A stretch of DNA of 64,000 nt from Arthrobacter sp. SPG23 (lineage in GTDB: Bacteria; Actinomycetota; Actinomycetes; Actinomycetales; Micrococcaceae): NCBI RefSeq assembly GCF_000876655.1, contig NZ_JYCN01000012.1:62001-126000 (forward strand), given 5' to 3'. The notes under the pieces are model-generated. The model made no database searches, was not told the DNA's origin, and was given only the letters and a program-made list of their open reading frames with translations. Both the position numbers and the translations under genes were made by a program. Of the stretch, positions 1 to 8,234 are shown piece by piece. The stretch's first letter is position 1. Every line of letters begins with the position of its first letter.

Positions 1-687
1 TTCTACCCCTACTCCCGCCAGGACAAGAAGGGGCGCGGCCGCGAGCCGATTTCCGCCCGTCTGGTGGCTGATCTGTACAAGACCGCCGGCGCCGACCGCA
101 TCATGAGCGTTGACCTGCACACCTCACAGATCCAGGGATTCTTCGACGGACCCGTGGACCACCTCATGGCCATCCCGCTGCTGGCTGATTACATCCGCAC
201 CCGGGTTGCCGCGGACAACATCACCGTGGTCTCGCCGGACACGGGGCGTGTGCGAGTGGCCGAACAGTGGGCCGAGCGGCTGGGCGGGGCTCCGCTGGCG
301 TTCGTCCACAAGAGCCGGGACCTCACGGTCCCGAACCAGGCTGTCTCCAAGACCGTGGTGGGCCAGATCGAGGGCCGCACCTGTGTCCTGATCGACGACA
401 TGATCGATACCGGCGGAACCATTTCCGGGGCCGTCCAGGTGCTCAAGAACGCAGGCGCCAAGGACGTCATCATCGCGGCGACCCATGCTGTCTTCTCCGA
501 CCCGGCTGCCCGCCGGCTGTCCGAGTCGGGCGCCCGCGAAGTAGTGGTCACCGACACGCTGCCGATTCCGGCCGACAAGCGGTTCCCGCAGCTGACCGTC
601 CTGTCCATCGCTCCGTTGATTGCGCGCGCCATCCGTGAAGTGTTCGACGACGGCTCCGTCACCAGCCTCTTCGACGGCAACGCCTGA
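1..687 (+). CDS. prs: Ribose-phosphate pyrophosphokinase, 5'-truncated
   Basis: Makes PRPP from ribose 5-phosphate and ATP in the cytoplasm, feeding purine, pyrimidine, histidine and tryptophan synthesis. The frame is open from base 1 and begins FYPYSRQDKKGRGREPIS, so the N-terminal third lies outside the window. Visible family signatures are the binding stretch SVDLHTSQIQGFFDGPVDHL, the RVAEQWAERLGG region and the PRPP loop VLIDDMIDTGGT. Two dyads follow the stop and precede rplY. The order prs-rplY-pth is common in Micrococcaceae (established knowledge). Identification is secure; only the start is missing. Confidence 0.97.
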   Translation, partial: FYPYSRQDKKGRGREPISARLVADLYKTAGADRIMSVDLHTSQIQGFFDGPVDHLMAIPLLADYIRTRVAADNITVVSPDTGRVRVAEQWAERLGGAPLAFVHKSRDLTVPNQAVSKTVVGQIEGRTCVLIDDMIDTGGTISGAVQVLKNAGAKDVIIAATHAVFSDPAARRLSESGAREVVVTDTLPIPADKRFPQLTVLSIAPLIARAIREVFDDGSVTSLFDGNA

Positions 688-710
688 GGAAGGGCCCACG
701 CCAGCAGGGT

Positions 711-738
711 TCCCTGAGCGAGCTTGCGAGCTTAGGGA
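711..738. repeat. Dyad just after prs
   Basis: TCCCTGAGC and GCTTAGGGA can form a 9-bp stem (one G-T pair) around a 10-nt loop. It begins 24 bases after the prs stop and could be an RNA-stabilising hairpin or a dispersed intergenic repeat; no T-run follows. Confidence 0.45.
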
Positions 739-757
739 GCTGGTGGGGATCCGTCCG

Positions 758-792
758 GCGTCGGGCCCGTTTTCAGTAACCGGGCCCGACGC
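758..792 (+). terminator. Hairpin between prs and rplY
   Basis: Perfect 12-bp inverted repeat GCGTCGGGCCCG / CGGGCCCGACGC around an 11-nt loop containing TTTT. It is probably the prs terminator, although the 3' side lacks a strong T-run. The remaining 160 bases before rplY show only a ribosome binding site. Confidence 0.6.
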
Positions 793-955
793 TGGTAAGC
801 TTGTCCACGATACCTTGGCGAGGGAGAGCGTTCTCCGTTATCGACTGGGTCTGAATCTCCCTTCTTGAAGGGCCGGCCACGGGCCGCCCGGCGTTGAAGG
901 TCGCAAACAGACCTCCGCCCTTGCTGAACCCCGTTTAGATTTCAAGGAGATTTTC

Positions 956-1555
956 ATGTCTGAGCAGAAGCTCGCAGCAGAAGTACGCACCGAATTCGGC
1001 AAGGGCTTCGCCCGCCGCGCACGCATGGCCAACCTCATCCCGGCTGTTATCTACGGCCACGGTGCAGATCCCATCCACATCACCCTGCCGGCCAAGGCCA
1101 CCACGCTGGCTGTCCGCGTTGCCAACGCGCTGCTGACCCTGGACATCAACGGCGAACAGCACCTCGCGCTCGTCAAGGACATCCAGCGCGACCCGATCAA
1201 GCAGATCATCGAGCACCTTGACCTGCTGACCGTCCGCACGGGCGAGAAGGTCACCGTGGACGTTCCCGTCCACGTCACCGGTGAACTTGCTCCGGGCAAC
1301 GTCTACAACCAGGAAATGACGGTTGTTTCCCTGGAAGCCGAGGCCACGCACCTGCCCACCGCCGTCGAGGTCAGCATCGAAGGCCGCGCCGCCGGCGAGC
1401 ACATCCACGCTTCCGATCTGGTCCTGCCGAAGGGCTCCGTGCTGCTGGCTGACCCCGAGTCCCTCGTGGTCAACATCTCCGAGGCCACCGAGGTCACCGA
1501 GGAAGAGGCTTCCGAAGAGGCTACCGCCGAGGCATCCGGGGCTGCAGCCGAGTAA
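956..1555 (+). CDS. rplY: 50S ribosomal protein L25/general stress protein Ctc
   Basis: Binds 5S rRNA in the large ribosomal subunit. At 199 residues it is the long Ctc form: an N-terminal L25 domain (about residues 5-92, ending QIIEHLDLLTV) plus a TL5-type C-terminal beta domain (about 95-180). The acidic Glu/Ala/Thr-rich tail (about 180-199) is usual for actinobacterial Ctc. The ATG at 956 follows AAGGAG at a good distance. It lies between prs and pth and is followed by a strong terminator. Confidence 0.96.
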   Translation: MSEQKLAAEVRTEFGKGFARRARMANLIPAVIYGHGADPIHITLPAKATTLAVRVANALLTLDINGEQHLALVKDIQRDPIKQIIEHLDLLTVRTGEKVTVDVPVHVTGELAPGNVYNQEMTVVSLEAEATHLPTAVEVSIEGRAAGEHIHASDLVLPKGSVLLADPESLVVNISEATEVTEEEASEEATAEASGAAAE

Positions 1556-1571
1556 TTCCGGCAGCCCGTTT

Positions 1572-1607
1572 GCAGTGGCCGGGACCCCGTCGGGGCCCGG
1601 CCACTGC
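1572..1607 (+). terminator. Rho-independent terminator of rplY
   Basis: Long GC-rich stem GCAGTGGCCGGG / CCCGGCCACTGC around CCCCGTCGGGG-type inner pairing, followed at once by CGTTTTAA. It starts 17 bases after the rplY stop. Confidence 0.9.
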
Positions 1608-1646
1608 CGTTTTAACGCCCACTTGTATTAACCCTAGGATTGACGC

Positions 1647-2231
1647 ATGACTGACACCTGGCTGATCGTAGGCCTTGGCAACCCCGGCACCGAGTACAGC
1701 AGGAACCGGCACAACGTCGGCCAGATGGTGCTGGATGAACTGGCCCGCCGGGTGGGCGGGAGTTTCAAAGTGCACAAAACCCGCGCCCACGTACTCGAGG
1801 GCCGGCTCGGCATTGGCGGACCCCGCGTTGTCCTGGCCAAGCCCATGAGCTACATGAACGTCTCCGGAGGGCCGGTATCCGCCCTTGCAAAGTTTTACGA
1901 CATCAGTCCGGAACACGTCGTGGCAGTCCATGACGAAATAGACATTCCCTTTAACACCGTCAAACTCAAGATTGGCGGTGGCGAAGGAGGGCACAACGGC
2001 CTTCGGGACATTTCGAAGGCCTTGGCCACCAAGGATTACCTCAGGGTCCGCGTCGGAGTGGGCCGCCCGCCGGGCCGGATGGACACGGCAGACTTCGTCC
2101 TGAAGGACTTCGCCACCACTGAAAAGAAGGAACTGCCCTTCCTCCTCGATGATGCCGCCGATGCGGTGGAGGCCGTGGTGAAGGACGGCCTGGCGGCCGC
2201 CCAGCAGAAATTTCACACTGCGGTTCAGTAA
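1647..2231 (+). CDS. pth: Peptidyl-tRNA hydrolase
   Basis: Releases peptides from prematurely dissociated peptidyl-tRNA. The 194-residue length is normal. Visible motifs are the N-terminal LIVGLGNPGTEYSRNRHNVG, which carries the family's Asn and catalytic His (RHNVG), KPMSYMNVSG, and VHDEIDIP with GGGEGGHNGLRDI. The ATG at 1647 is the first in frame. In related genomes pth is often followed closely by suf or mfd genes; here the LAL/polysaccharide block follows instead. Confidence 0.97.
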   Translation: MTDTWLIVGLGNPGTEYSRNRHNVGQMVLDELARRVGGSFKVHKTRAHVLEGRLGIGGPRVVLAKPMSYMNVSGGPVSALAKFYDISPEHVVAVHDEIDIPFNTVKLKIGGGEGGHNGLRDISKALATKDYLRVRVGVGRPPGRMDTADFVLKDFATTEKKELPFLLDDAADAVEAVVKDGLAAAQQKFHTAVQ

Positions 2232-2300
2232 CGTTGCCGTGAAGCCGCCTTTATCGCGGTAACCTGCGGGTGGGGGACTGGCCACCGTTAGTGCCATGCA

Positions 2301-2358
2301 ATTGGTTAACCAATCGCAAAACGGCCTAATTGTTTAGTCATACCTGCTATGGTAATTT
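2301..2358 (+). promoter_or_regulatory. Palindrome and sigma70-like promoter upstream of LAL1
   Basis: Perfect 14-bp palindrome ATTGGTTAACCAAT at 2301-2314, then TTGTTT (2330-2335), a 17-nt spacer and TAATTT (2353-2358). The region is clearly AT-richer than its surroundings. It has none of the GAGTA half-sites found upstream of the other LAL genes, so LAL1-LAL2 may answer to a different regulator (inference). Confidence 0.55.
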
Positions 2359-2464
2359 TCACATTCAAGGCCTTGTTGCCTCGTTTGGCGGCATCGGAAA
2401 ACTGAACACCCGACGGCTCAGCCAAGTCGCATCAGCTCGAGCCACGAAGGTAGCGTGATCGATC

Positions 2465-5197
2465 GTGCTTGCATCACCAGGCTCTGAACATGGGGGGCTG
2501 CTGGAGACTGAACGCCGGGGCATGGGAGCCTCAGAGCGGCGTAAGTGGTCGTCTCTGGTCAGGCAGGACCTCCAAGCATCCGTCGTTTCGATCCTTGGCG
2601 ACAACGATCTTCATGGTGTTGTTGTGGTCGGAGCCCAGGGCGTAGGCAAATCCACGTTTGCACGTGCAGTGGAAGCCCAGCTGGCCGGAAAGATGCACGT
2701 CATCCACCTGCACGGAACCACCACCGATCCTGCTGTTCCCTTCGGCCAGCTGGCGTTCTTGGTGGCCCGGCTGCCCGGCAAGGCGCTGGAGTCTCCCGGC
2801 GAAATTGTCCACGGGATTTCCCGGCTGATCCGGGAGGACGCCGCCGGACGCCCTGTCCTGGTGGTGCTCGAGGACTTGCCGGCGATCGACAGCATGAGCA
2901 CCGCCGTCCTGATGCACCTCGTCCTCAGCGGCGCCGCCAAGCTCATGGTCACCGTCCGCAATGTGACGGACATGCCCGAAGACCTGATCCGGCTCCTCCG
3001 GAACAAATCACTTGAGGAAGTCCGGCTCGAAGTATTCACCCGGCCGGAAGTGAGCAAATTGCTTGCCGGAGTACTGGGTCGCCCGGTGACGGCCACAGCC
3101 GCAAGTTCGCTCTACGCGGCGAGCGGCGGAAATCCGCTGGTCCTCCAGGCGATCGTCATTGAGCAACTGCGTTCAGGCAACCTTCATCTGGCCGGCAAGG
3201 TCTGGGCGCTCAGGGGAGGCATCAACCTCGCGGAAGCCGACGCACTGGTGGACCTGGTCAGGTCCCGGCTGGCAAGGGAGACACCCAAAGTCCGTGAGGG
3301 CCTGGAATGGCTGGCCCTGATCCGGCGGGTTCCCCTGTTCGTCCTGCTCGACGTTCTGGACCCGGCGGTGGTGGCCGACCTCGAAAAGGCCGGGTACCTG
3401 CAGGTGGGAGAGACTGGCCGGCGTTGGGTGAGCTTGAAGGACGAATATGTAGGCGAAGTCATCCGGGGCTGGATGGACCTGCCGCGCCGCAAGGAGCTGC
3501 ACCAGCTCGTGGCGAGGGTGGTGGGTGCAACCCCCGCTGAGATGGATGTCGAAGAGCTCCTTGGCTATGTGGCATGGACACTGGACTGCGGGGAACCCGT
3601 GGAACCGGCGTTTGCGCTGGCCGCGGCCGCTGCGGCAAACCGGCTGTTCGATCCGATGTTCGCCTTGGAGTCCCTGGCGCAGATCCGGGTGGGAGACCCG
3701 CACTGGGCTGAAGCAGCCCAGCAGCGGGCCTCCGCTTACATGACCCTGGCCGAGCACGAATCGGCAGTGGCTGTCCTTGAGGAGGTCACCCCCGAGCAGC
3801 TGTCCGAACTGCCCGCGACCGCCTACGCAAGCTACGTACAGGACTTCTGCAGTGCACTGCTCTGGATCTACGGAGGGTACAGCAGGATCGACGGCATCCT
3901 CTCGGCGGCCCGGCAGGAACTTGCCCGGCGGGAGAGGGCATCCATTGGCAATGAAACGGCAGCCGACTTTGCCCGCGCGCATGAGCTGATCAGGCTCGCC
4001 GAATTCGAGCAGATGGTCCACCAGGGCGAATACGCGGCCGTTGCCGAAGACCTGGAGCGGGCCTACAAGGAAGAGGGCGACCCGCTCTTTGTCTTGAACT
4101 GTGCGTGCCTGCTGACCATGGCGTGGGCGATCCTGGGCCGGGAGGCAGACGCAATCGCCCTTGCGGCCGAGATTCAGCACAGGATGGAGCAGTCCAACGT
4201 AGCTCCGGGGATGCTCAGCTGGCAGGCTGAGGGCCTTTTTGCCGCCCTTCTATGCAGCGGCCAGTGGGAGGACTGCGTCAGGATACTCACCGAAGCCCTG
4301 GATAAGAAGCCCAAAATCATGCAGTATCTGGGCGGGGCAGCCGAACTCGCGCTCGGCGTGGCCTACACCTATGCCGGCCGGGCCGACCTCGCCATCGACA
4401 CCTTGCTCGGCGCCCAGGCGCAACTGCAAATCAGGCGGAGTTACTACGGTCCGTCCCTGGCGTGCTCCGCGCTGGCTTTCGCCTATGCCCAGGCGGGCGA
4501 TATCCAGGAGTCGCGGAACTTCCTGGACCTGGCTGCCCAGGAGGAGCAGCACGTCGCCTGGTTCACCTCCTGGATGGCAGACTTCTGCGTTCGGATGGCC
4601 AAACGGTGGCTCAAGGATCCGGGAGCAAAGCAGAAGCTGATGGAGTCCGCCCACGAGGACATTTCCAAGGGGCGGACAACCACTGCCTCCATCAGCCTGT
4701 TCGGTGCTACGGTGCATGGAACAGAGGAAGAACTGGTCCTGCTGACCGAAATTTCCTCTCGTCGGCAAGGAAAGATGGCCAGCGTTAACCGGCTGGTGGG
4801 GGAGGGGAGCAGAAAGAAGGATTCCAAGGTCCTGCTTGAGGCAGCGTCCGTAGCCCATGAGCTCCACCTCGATGCGGTGGAGTCCAGATGCGTCGTCCTG
4901 GCGTTGGACATCGCCCGGGAAAAGGGTGATTCCCAATCCGCCCGCGCGGCCCAGCATCGTCTGGACCGGCTCGTGGAGACGCTGCCGGTGCTGCCCTTAA
5001 TGCCGCACACCGTGGGACCGGAACTGACGGAGCGGGAACGGCAGGTCGCCAGGATGGCCAGCCAGGGGTTGAGCAACAAGGAAGTCGCCAACCGGCTGCA
5101 GCTTTCCATACGTACGGTGGAGGGCCATCTCTACCAGATCTTCACGAAAATGGGGATTTCATCGAGGAGTGAGCTTGAAGGATCCGCTCAAGTCTGA
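2465..5197 (+). CDS. LuxR-family STAND/LAL transcriptional regulator 1
   Basis: Large cytoplasmic ATP-dependent regulator of the MalT/LAL type, 910 residues. Order: NTPase with Walker A GAQGVGKST (about 57-65) and Walker B VLVVLED, a sensor region, a long helical TPR-like middle (about 370-820), and a C-terminal LuxR/GerE helix-turn-helix (LTERERQVARMASQGLSNKE then RTVEGHLYQIFTKMG, about 845-905). The start is uncertain: GTG at 2465 has AAGG 14 nt upstream, while ATG at 2522 (residue 20) has only a weak site. It overlaps the next LAL gene by 29 nt, so the two are probably co-transcribed. The inducer is unknown. Confidence 0.9.
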   Translation: MLASPGSEHGGLLETERRGMGASERRKWSSLVRQDLQASVVSILGDNDLHGVVVVGAQGVGKSTFARAVEAQLAGKMHVIHLHGTTTDPAVPFGQLAFLVARLPGKALESPGEIVHGISRLIREDAAGRPVLVVLEDLPAIDSMSTAVLMHLVLSGAAKLMVTVRNVTDMPEDLIRLLRNKSLEEVRLEVFTRPEVSKLLAGVLGRPVTATAASSLYAASGGNPLVLQAIVIEQLRSGNLHLAGKVWALRGGINLAEADALVDLVRSRLARETPKVREGLEWLALIRRVPLFVLLDVLDPAVVADLEKAGYLQVGETGRRWVSLKDEYVGEVIRGWMDLPRRKELHQLVARVVGATPAEMDVEELLGYVAWTLDCGEPVEPAFALAAAAAANRLFDPMFALESLAQIRVGDPHWAEAAQQRASAYMTLAEHESAVAVLEEVTPEQLSELPATAYASYVQDFCSALLWIYGGYSRIDGILSAARQELARRERASIGNETAADFARAHELIRLAEFEQMVHQGEYAAVAEDLERAYKEEGDPLFVLNCACLLTMAWAILGREADAIALAAEIQHRMEQSNVAPGMLSWQAEGLFAALLCSGQWEDCVRILTEALDKKPKIMQYLGGAAELALGVAYTYAGRADLAIDTLLGAQAQLQIRRSYYGPSLACSALAFAYAQAGDIQESRNFLDLAAQEEQHVAWFTSWMADFCVRMAKRWLKDPGAKQKLMESAHEDISKGRTTTASISLFGATVHGTEEELVLLTEISSRRQGKMASVNRLVGEGSRKKDSKVLLEAASVAHELHLDAVESRCVVLALDIAREKGDSQSARAAQHRLDRLVETLPVLPLMPHTVGPELTERERQVARMASQGLSNKEVANRLQLSIRTVEGHLYQIFTKMGISSRSELEGSAQV

Positions 5198-7955
5198 CGG
5201 GAAGGCTTCGGCGCAGGCGCGCGCCGGGACCAGGCGTCAGAATGCCGGTGAGCCGTGGATAGACCGGGGGGACATGCTGTCCGCAGTCAGGGACGCCCTC
5301 GCTTCGGATGACTGCTGGGCTGTTTTTGTGGTGGGCGACGCCGGGCTGGGTGCCTCTTCGTTATTGGCACAACTGAACGACGCCCGAAACGGCCGGACGT
5401 CCGTGATGACTGTCCACGGGAGCCCGTCGCTTGCGCCTGTTCCGTACGGGGCGCTGTCCCCCTACCTGGCTGATCTCTCCGTTGAGGACGTCACTTCCAA
5501 GGTCGCTGTCCTCAGGGCCTTGTGGGCCCACCTGGAAAGCGGCAGGAAGAATCCGGGGCCCGCCCTGCTGCTGGTTGACGACGCCCACGACCTCGACACG
5601 GCCACGGCCGAGATGATTTCCGAACTTGTCCAGGCGGGCTGGGCCAAACTCGTGGCCACGTGCATTCCGAGGCCCGGCATACCGCAGCCGCTGCTCCGGC
5701 TCTGGCACGACGGCACGGCTGAACGATTCGACATTGCCCCCCTGACCATGGAACAGGGGCACCAACTCTGCGAGGCGCTGCTTGACGGCAAAGTCCTCAA
5801 CAGCACCTCGCGTCAATACTGGCAGGAGGCCGGCGGCAACACGCTGCTGCTCAAGACCCTCGTCCGCGAGGCCCAGCGCTCGGGTGACCTGATCCGGCGC
5901 AACGGAGTGTGGCTTAACGCAGGTTCGTCCCACGTCCGCACCCTGGAACTCACCGCCGTCGTCAAGGTCCAGCTCATGCGCATCTCGGCCGACGGCCGTG
6001 AGGCGCTGAACCTGATTGCGCTGGCGGAACCGGTGGACAGGACCCTCGTGGGAGAGATCGCGGGCGAGCCCGCCGTCAAGGAACTCCTGGACCAGCGGCT
6101 CGTGGTCCAGTCGGTGGACAGCGAGCCGACACTCCGTCTGGTCAGCCCGGTCTACGGCGAAGTGCTGCGTCGTATCGTTCCCGCGGCCCGAAGCCTCCAG
6201 CTGCACCGGGAACTCGTGTCCCGGATGGAAGTTTCGGCCGACAAACCGGAGTCGCTGCTCCGAATGGTTTCCTGGTCCCTGGACTGCGGGGCGGAAGTGC
6301 CCGCCCGCCTGCTGATCCGGGCAGCGGTGCTGGCCTGCAAGCTGTTCGAGAGCGAGACTGCCCTGCGCATCGCCTGGGCAGTGCAGGACCCCGAACTGCA
6401 ACAGACTGCACGGGCAGTGATGGCCCGCTCGCACTACAACCTCGGACACTACGACGAAGCCGCCGCCCTGTTGAACGTCAACGTCCCGGCCGGCAGCGGT
6501 CTCACGCACATGGTGGTCAACAGCCTCCTGAGATCGGCCACAAGGACGGCACTCGGGCACCCCGCGTCGGACATCGCGGACGATGCCCGCCGGCTGCGCC
6601 AATGGGGAGAAAAAGAGGCCGCGGCCAATCCCGCGGACTCGGCCGCCATCCTCAACGTCACGGCACGCCGGGCCTCCCTGGTGGAACTCATGGCCTACTC
6701 GCTGACGGGCGACTACAGGCAGATGGGCCCCCTTCTTGACGACCTGCTGGCAGCCGGCGGCTCCACCGGGGAATCCGGTGGCGCCCTTACCCGGTCCATG
6801 GCCCTGGCGCTGCAGGCCGAGCGGCTCTGCGCGCTGGGATACCCGCTTCAGGGACGGCAACTGGCCATGGACGCCTTCGGCCAGGCCCAGCCGCCGGACA
6901 ATGACATCTTCTTCCTCCCAGAGTTCATCGTGGTCCGGCTCGTTGCCTGCGACCTTGCGGCTGGTGAATGGGACGAGGCGCAGCAGCTCCTGGCCGGCTA
7001 CGCGGAAACGCCCTTCGGTTCCGCCATGGTCTCGTTCAGCGGTGCCGCCTACGTCGTGATGGGCTACATTGCGGTCCGGCAGGGAAAGCTTGCGGACGCC
7101 CTGGAGCTACTGACCACCGGGCTTGAAGCCCTCCGCGACAGCGACCCCCAGCAAATGTTCCGGTTGTGCGCGGCCATGGCGTACTACGTGGCGGCGGCCC
7201 AGGGATTCAAGGCCGAGGCTGACAGGCTGAAGTCAGACTACGACGCCTGGGGTGAGCGAGGCATGCACCTGGTGACGGCTTTTGCCCGGGATTTCCTGGC
7301 TGCCGGTGATGAGCTCCTGGCCGGGGACGGAACCGGCATCGCGGCCCTGCTGAGGAGTGCGGAGGAAGCCGCGCAACAGGATGCCAAGTTCCTGGAACTG
7401 AATGCCCTCGCCATGATGCTGGGCCTTGGCGACACCACCAGGCTGGAGCGGATTCGGGAACTTGCCGGAGCGGTGGAGGGCACCTGGGCCGCTGCCCTGG
7501 CTGAATACTGTGCGGCGCTCAACGACGGCAGCCCTGAACTGTTCCTGCGTGCGGGCGACACCCTCTGCGCGGCATCCGTCTTCCAGCTGGCCTCGGACGC
7601 TTATTCAGCCGCCCTGACCTTTCTGGACCGCAGCCGGGACCGCGAACTGGCAGCTTTGGCCCGCGCAGGCATCGCCCGGTGCAACGAAGAGCTGGGCCAC
7701 GCAGGCAGCGAAGCCCAGCCGGACACCGTGGCCCCCGTCCTGACCAAGCGTGAGCGGAACATTGTTGGACTGGCGGCAACCGGGCTCAGCGACCGAATGA
7801 TCGCGGACAAACTGCAGATTTCTGTCCGCACGGTGGAAGGCCACCTTTACCGTTGTTACTTGAAGCTCGGTATCGCAGGACGCGACGAGTTGGCCGCCGC
7901 CGCCGGACTCGTAGAAGACCCGGACGCCGGGCCCGGGACGCCACCGGGGAAATAG
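5169..7955 (+). CDS. LuxR-family STAND/LAL transcriptional regulator 2 (Walker A lysine lost)
   Basis: Paralogue of its neighbours, 928 residues: N-terminal NTPase-like domain, helical repeat middle and C-terminal LuxR HTH (LTKRERNIVGLAATGLSDRM ... RTVEGHLYRCYLKLG). The Walker A position reads GDAGLGASS, so the invariant Lys is Ala; Walker B LLLVDDAHDLD is kept. In STAND proteins that Lys contacts ATP phosphate, so nucleotide handling may be altered (inference). Start choices are GTG at 5169, or TTG at 5175, which lies 5 nt after GAGGAG. It overlaps LAL1, which suggests co-expression and perhaps hetero-oligomers. Confidence 0.9.
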   Translation: MSLKDPLKSDGKASAQARAGTRRQNAGEPWIDRGDMLSAVRDALASDDCWAVFVVGDAGLGASSLLAQLNDARNGRTSVMTVHGSPSLAPVPYGALSPYLADLSVEDVTSKVAVLRALWAHLESGRKNPGPALLLVDDAHDLDTATAEMISELVQAGWAKLVATCIPRPGIPQPLLRLWHDGTAERFDIAPLTMEQGHQLCEALLDGKVLNSTSRQYWQEAGGNTLLLKTLVREAQRSGDLIRRNGVWLNAGSSHVRTLELTAVVKVQLMRISADGREALNLIALAEPVDRTLVGEIAGEPAVKELLDQRLVVQSVDSEPTLRLVSPVYGEVLRRIVPAARSLQLHRELVSRMEVSADKPESLLRMVSWSLDCGAEVPARLLIRAAVLACKLFESETALRIAWAVQDPELQQTARAVMARSHYNLGHYDEAAALLNVNVPAGSGLTHMVVNSLLRSATRTALGHPASDIADDARRLRQWGEKEAAANPADSAAILNVTARRASLVELMAYSLTGDYRQMGPLLDDLLAAGGSTGESGGALTRSMALALQAERLCALGYPLQGRQLAMDAFGQAQPPDNDIFFLPEFIVVRLVACDLAAGEWDEAQQLLAGYAETPFGSAMVSFSGAAYVVMGYIAVRQGKLADALELLTTGLEALRDSDPQQMFRLCAAMAYYVAAAQGFKAEADRLKSDYDAWGERGMHLVTAFARDFLAAGDELLAGDGTGIAALLRSAEEAAQQDAKFLELNALAMMLGLGDTTRLERIRELAGAVEGTWAAALAEYCAALNDGSPELFLRAGDTLCAASVFQLASDAYSAALTFLDRSRDRELAALARAGIARCNEELGHAGSEAQPDTVAPVLTKRERNIVGLAATGLSDRMIADKLQISVRTVEGHLYRCYLKLGIAGRDELAAAAGLVEDPDAGPGTPPGK

Positions 7956-7967
7956 GTACCTGGACCG

Positions 7968-7982
7968 CCGGGTACTACCCGG
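7968..7982. repeat. 15-bp palindrome after LAL2
   Basis: CCGGGTACTACCCGG is a perfect inverted repeat around one base, 12 bases after the LAL2 stop. A near copy of its core, GGGTACCACCC, lies at 13864-13874 upstream of the sugar-dehydrogenase operon. Either an operator-like element or a weak hairpin. Confidence 0.45.
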
Positions 7983-8105
7983 ACGCGTGGCGGAACCGGT
8001 AGTGCCACCGCGGCTTGTTAACTATTTCGGAGCGGCAGCAGGTGCCGGTCAAGCCCCTAAACGCCTGTAAATTCGCAGGTCTGCGTACCGTGACGGGGCA
8101 AGCAG

Positions 8106-8194
8106 GGGTACCTGCTTTCCAAGTACAGGTAGGGGCACCGGGCAAATTCGAGTACTCACTACTGGTGCCCGCGGGCCTGCCAGCTGGTTAATTT
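8106..8194 (+). promoter_or_regulatory. Dyad/direct-repeat promoter of LAL3
   Basis: Dyad GAGTAcTcACTACTg at 8150-8164 (13 of 15 match to the LAL5 site) with TAATTT at 8189-8194, 24 nt beyond. Further half-sites are GGGTA at 8106 and AGGTA at 8127, spaced 21 and 23 bp. A separate inverted repeat AAGCAGG / CCTGCTT lies at 8100-8117. GGTCTC at 8225-8230 lies 4 nt before the LAL3 ATG. The rest of 7983-8099 shows nothing recognisable. Confidence 0.6.
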
Positions 8195-8234
8195 GGGGTA
8201 CTAGGAATCGCTCGTAAATACAGAGGTCTCACTC

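Noticed and set aside
7997..8012. GGTAGTGCCACC before LAL3 as an additional dyad
   Set aside because: Only a partial match, and the following TAACTA is too close; the site at 8150 fits much better.
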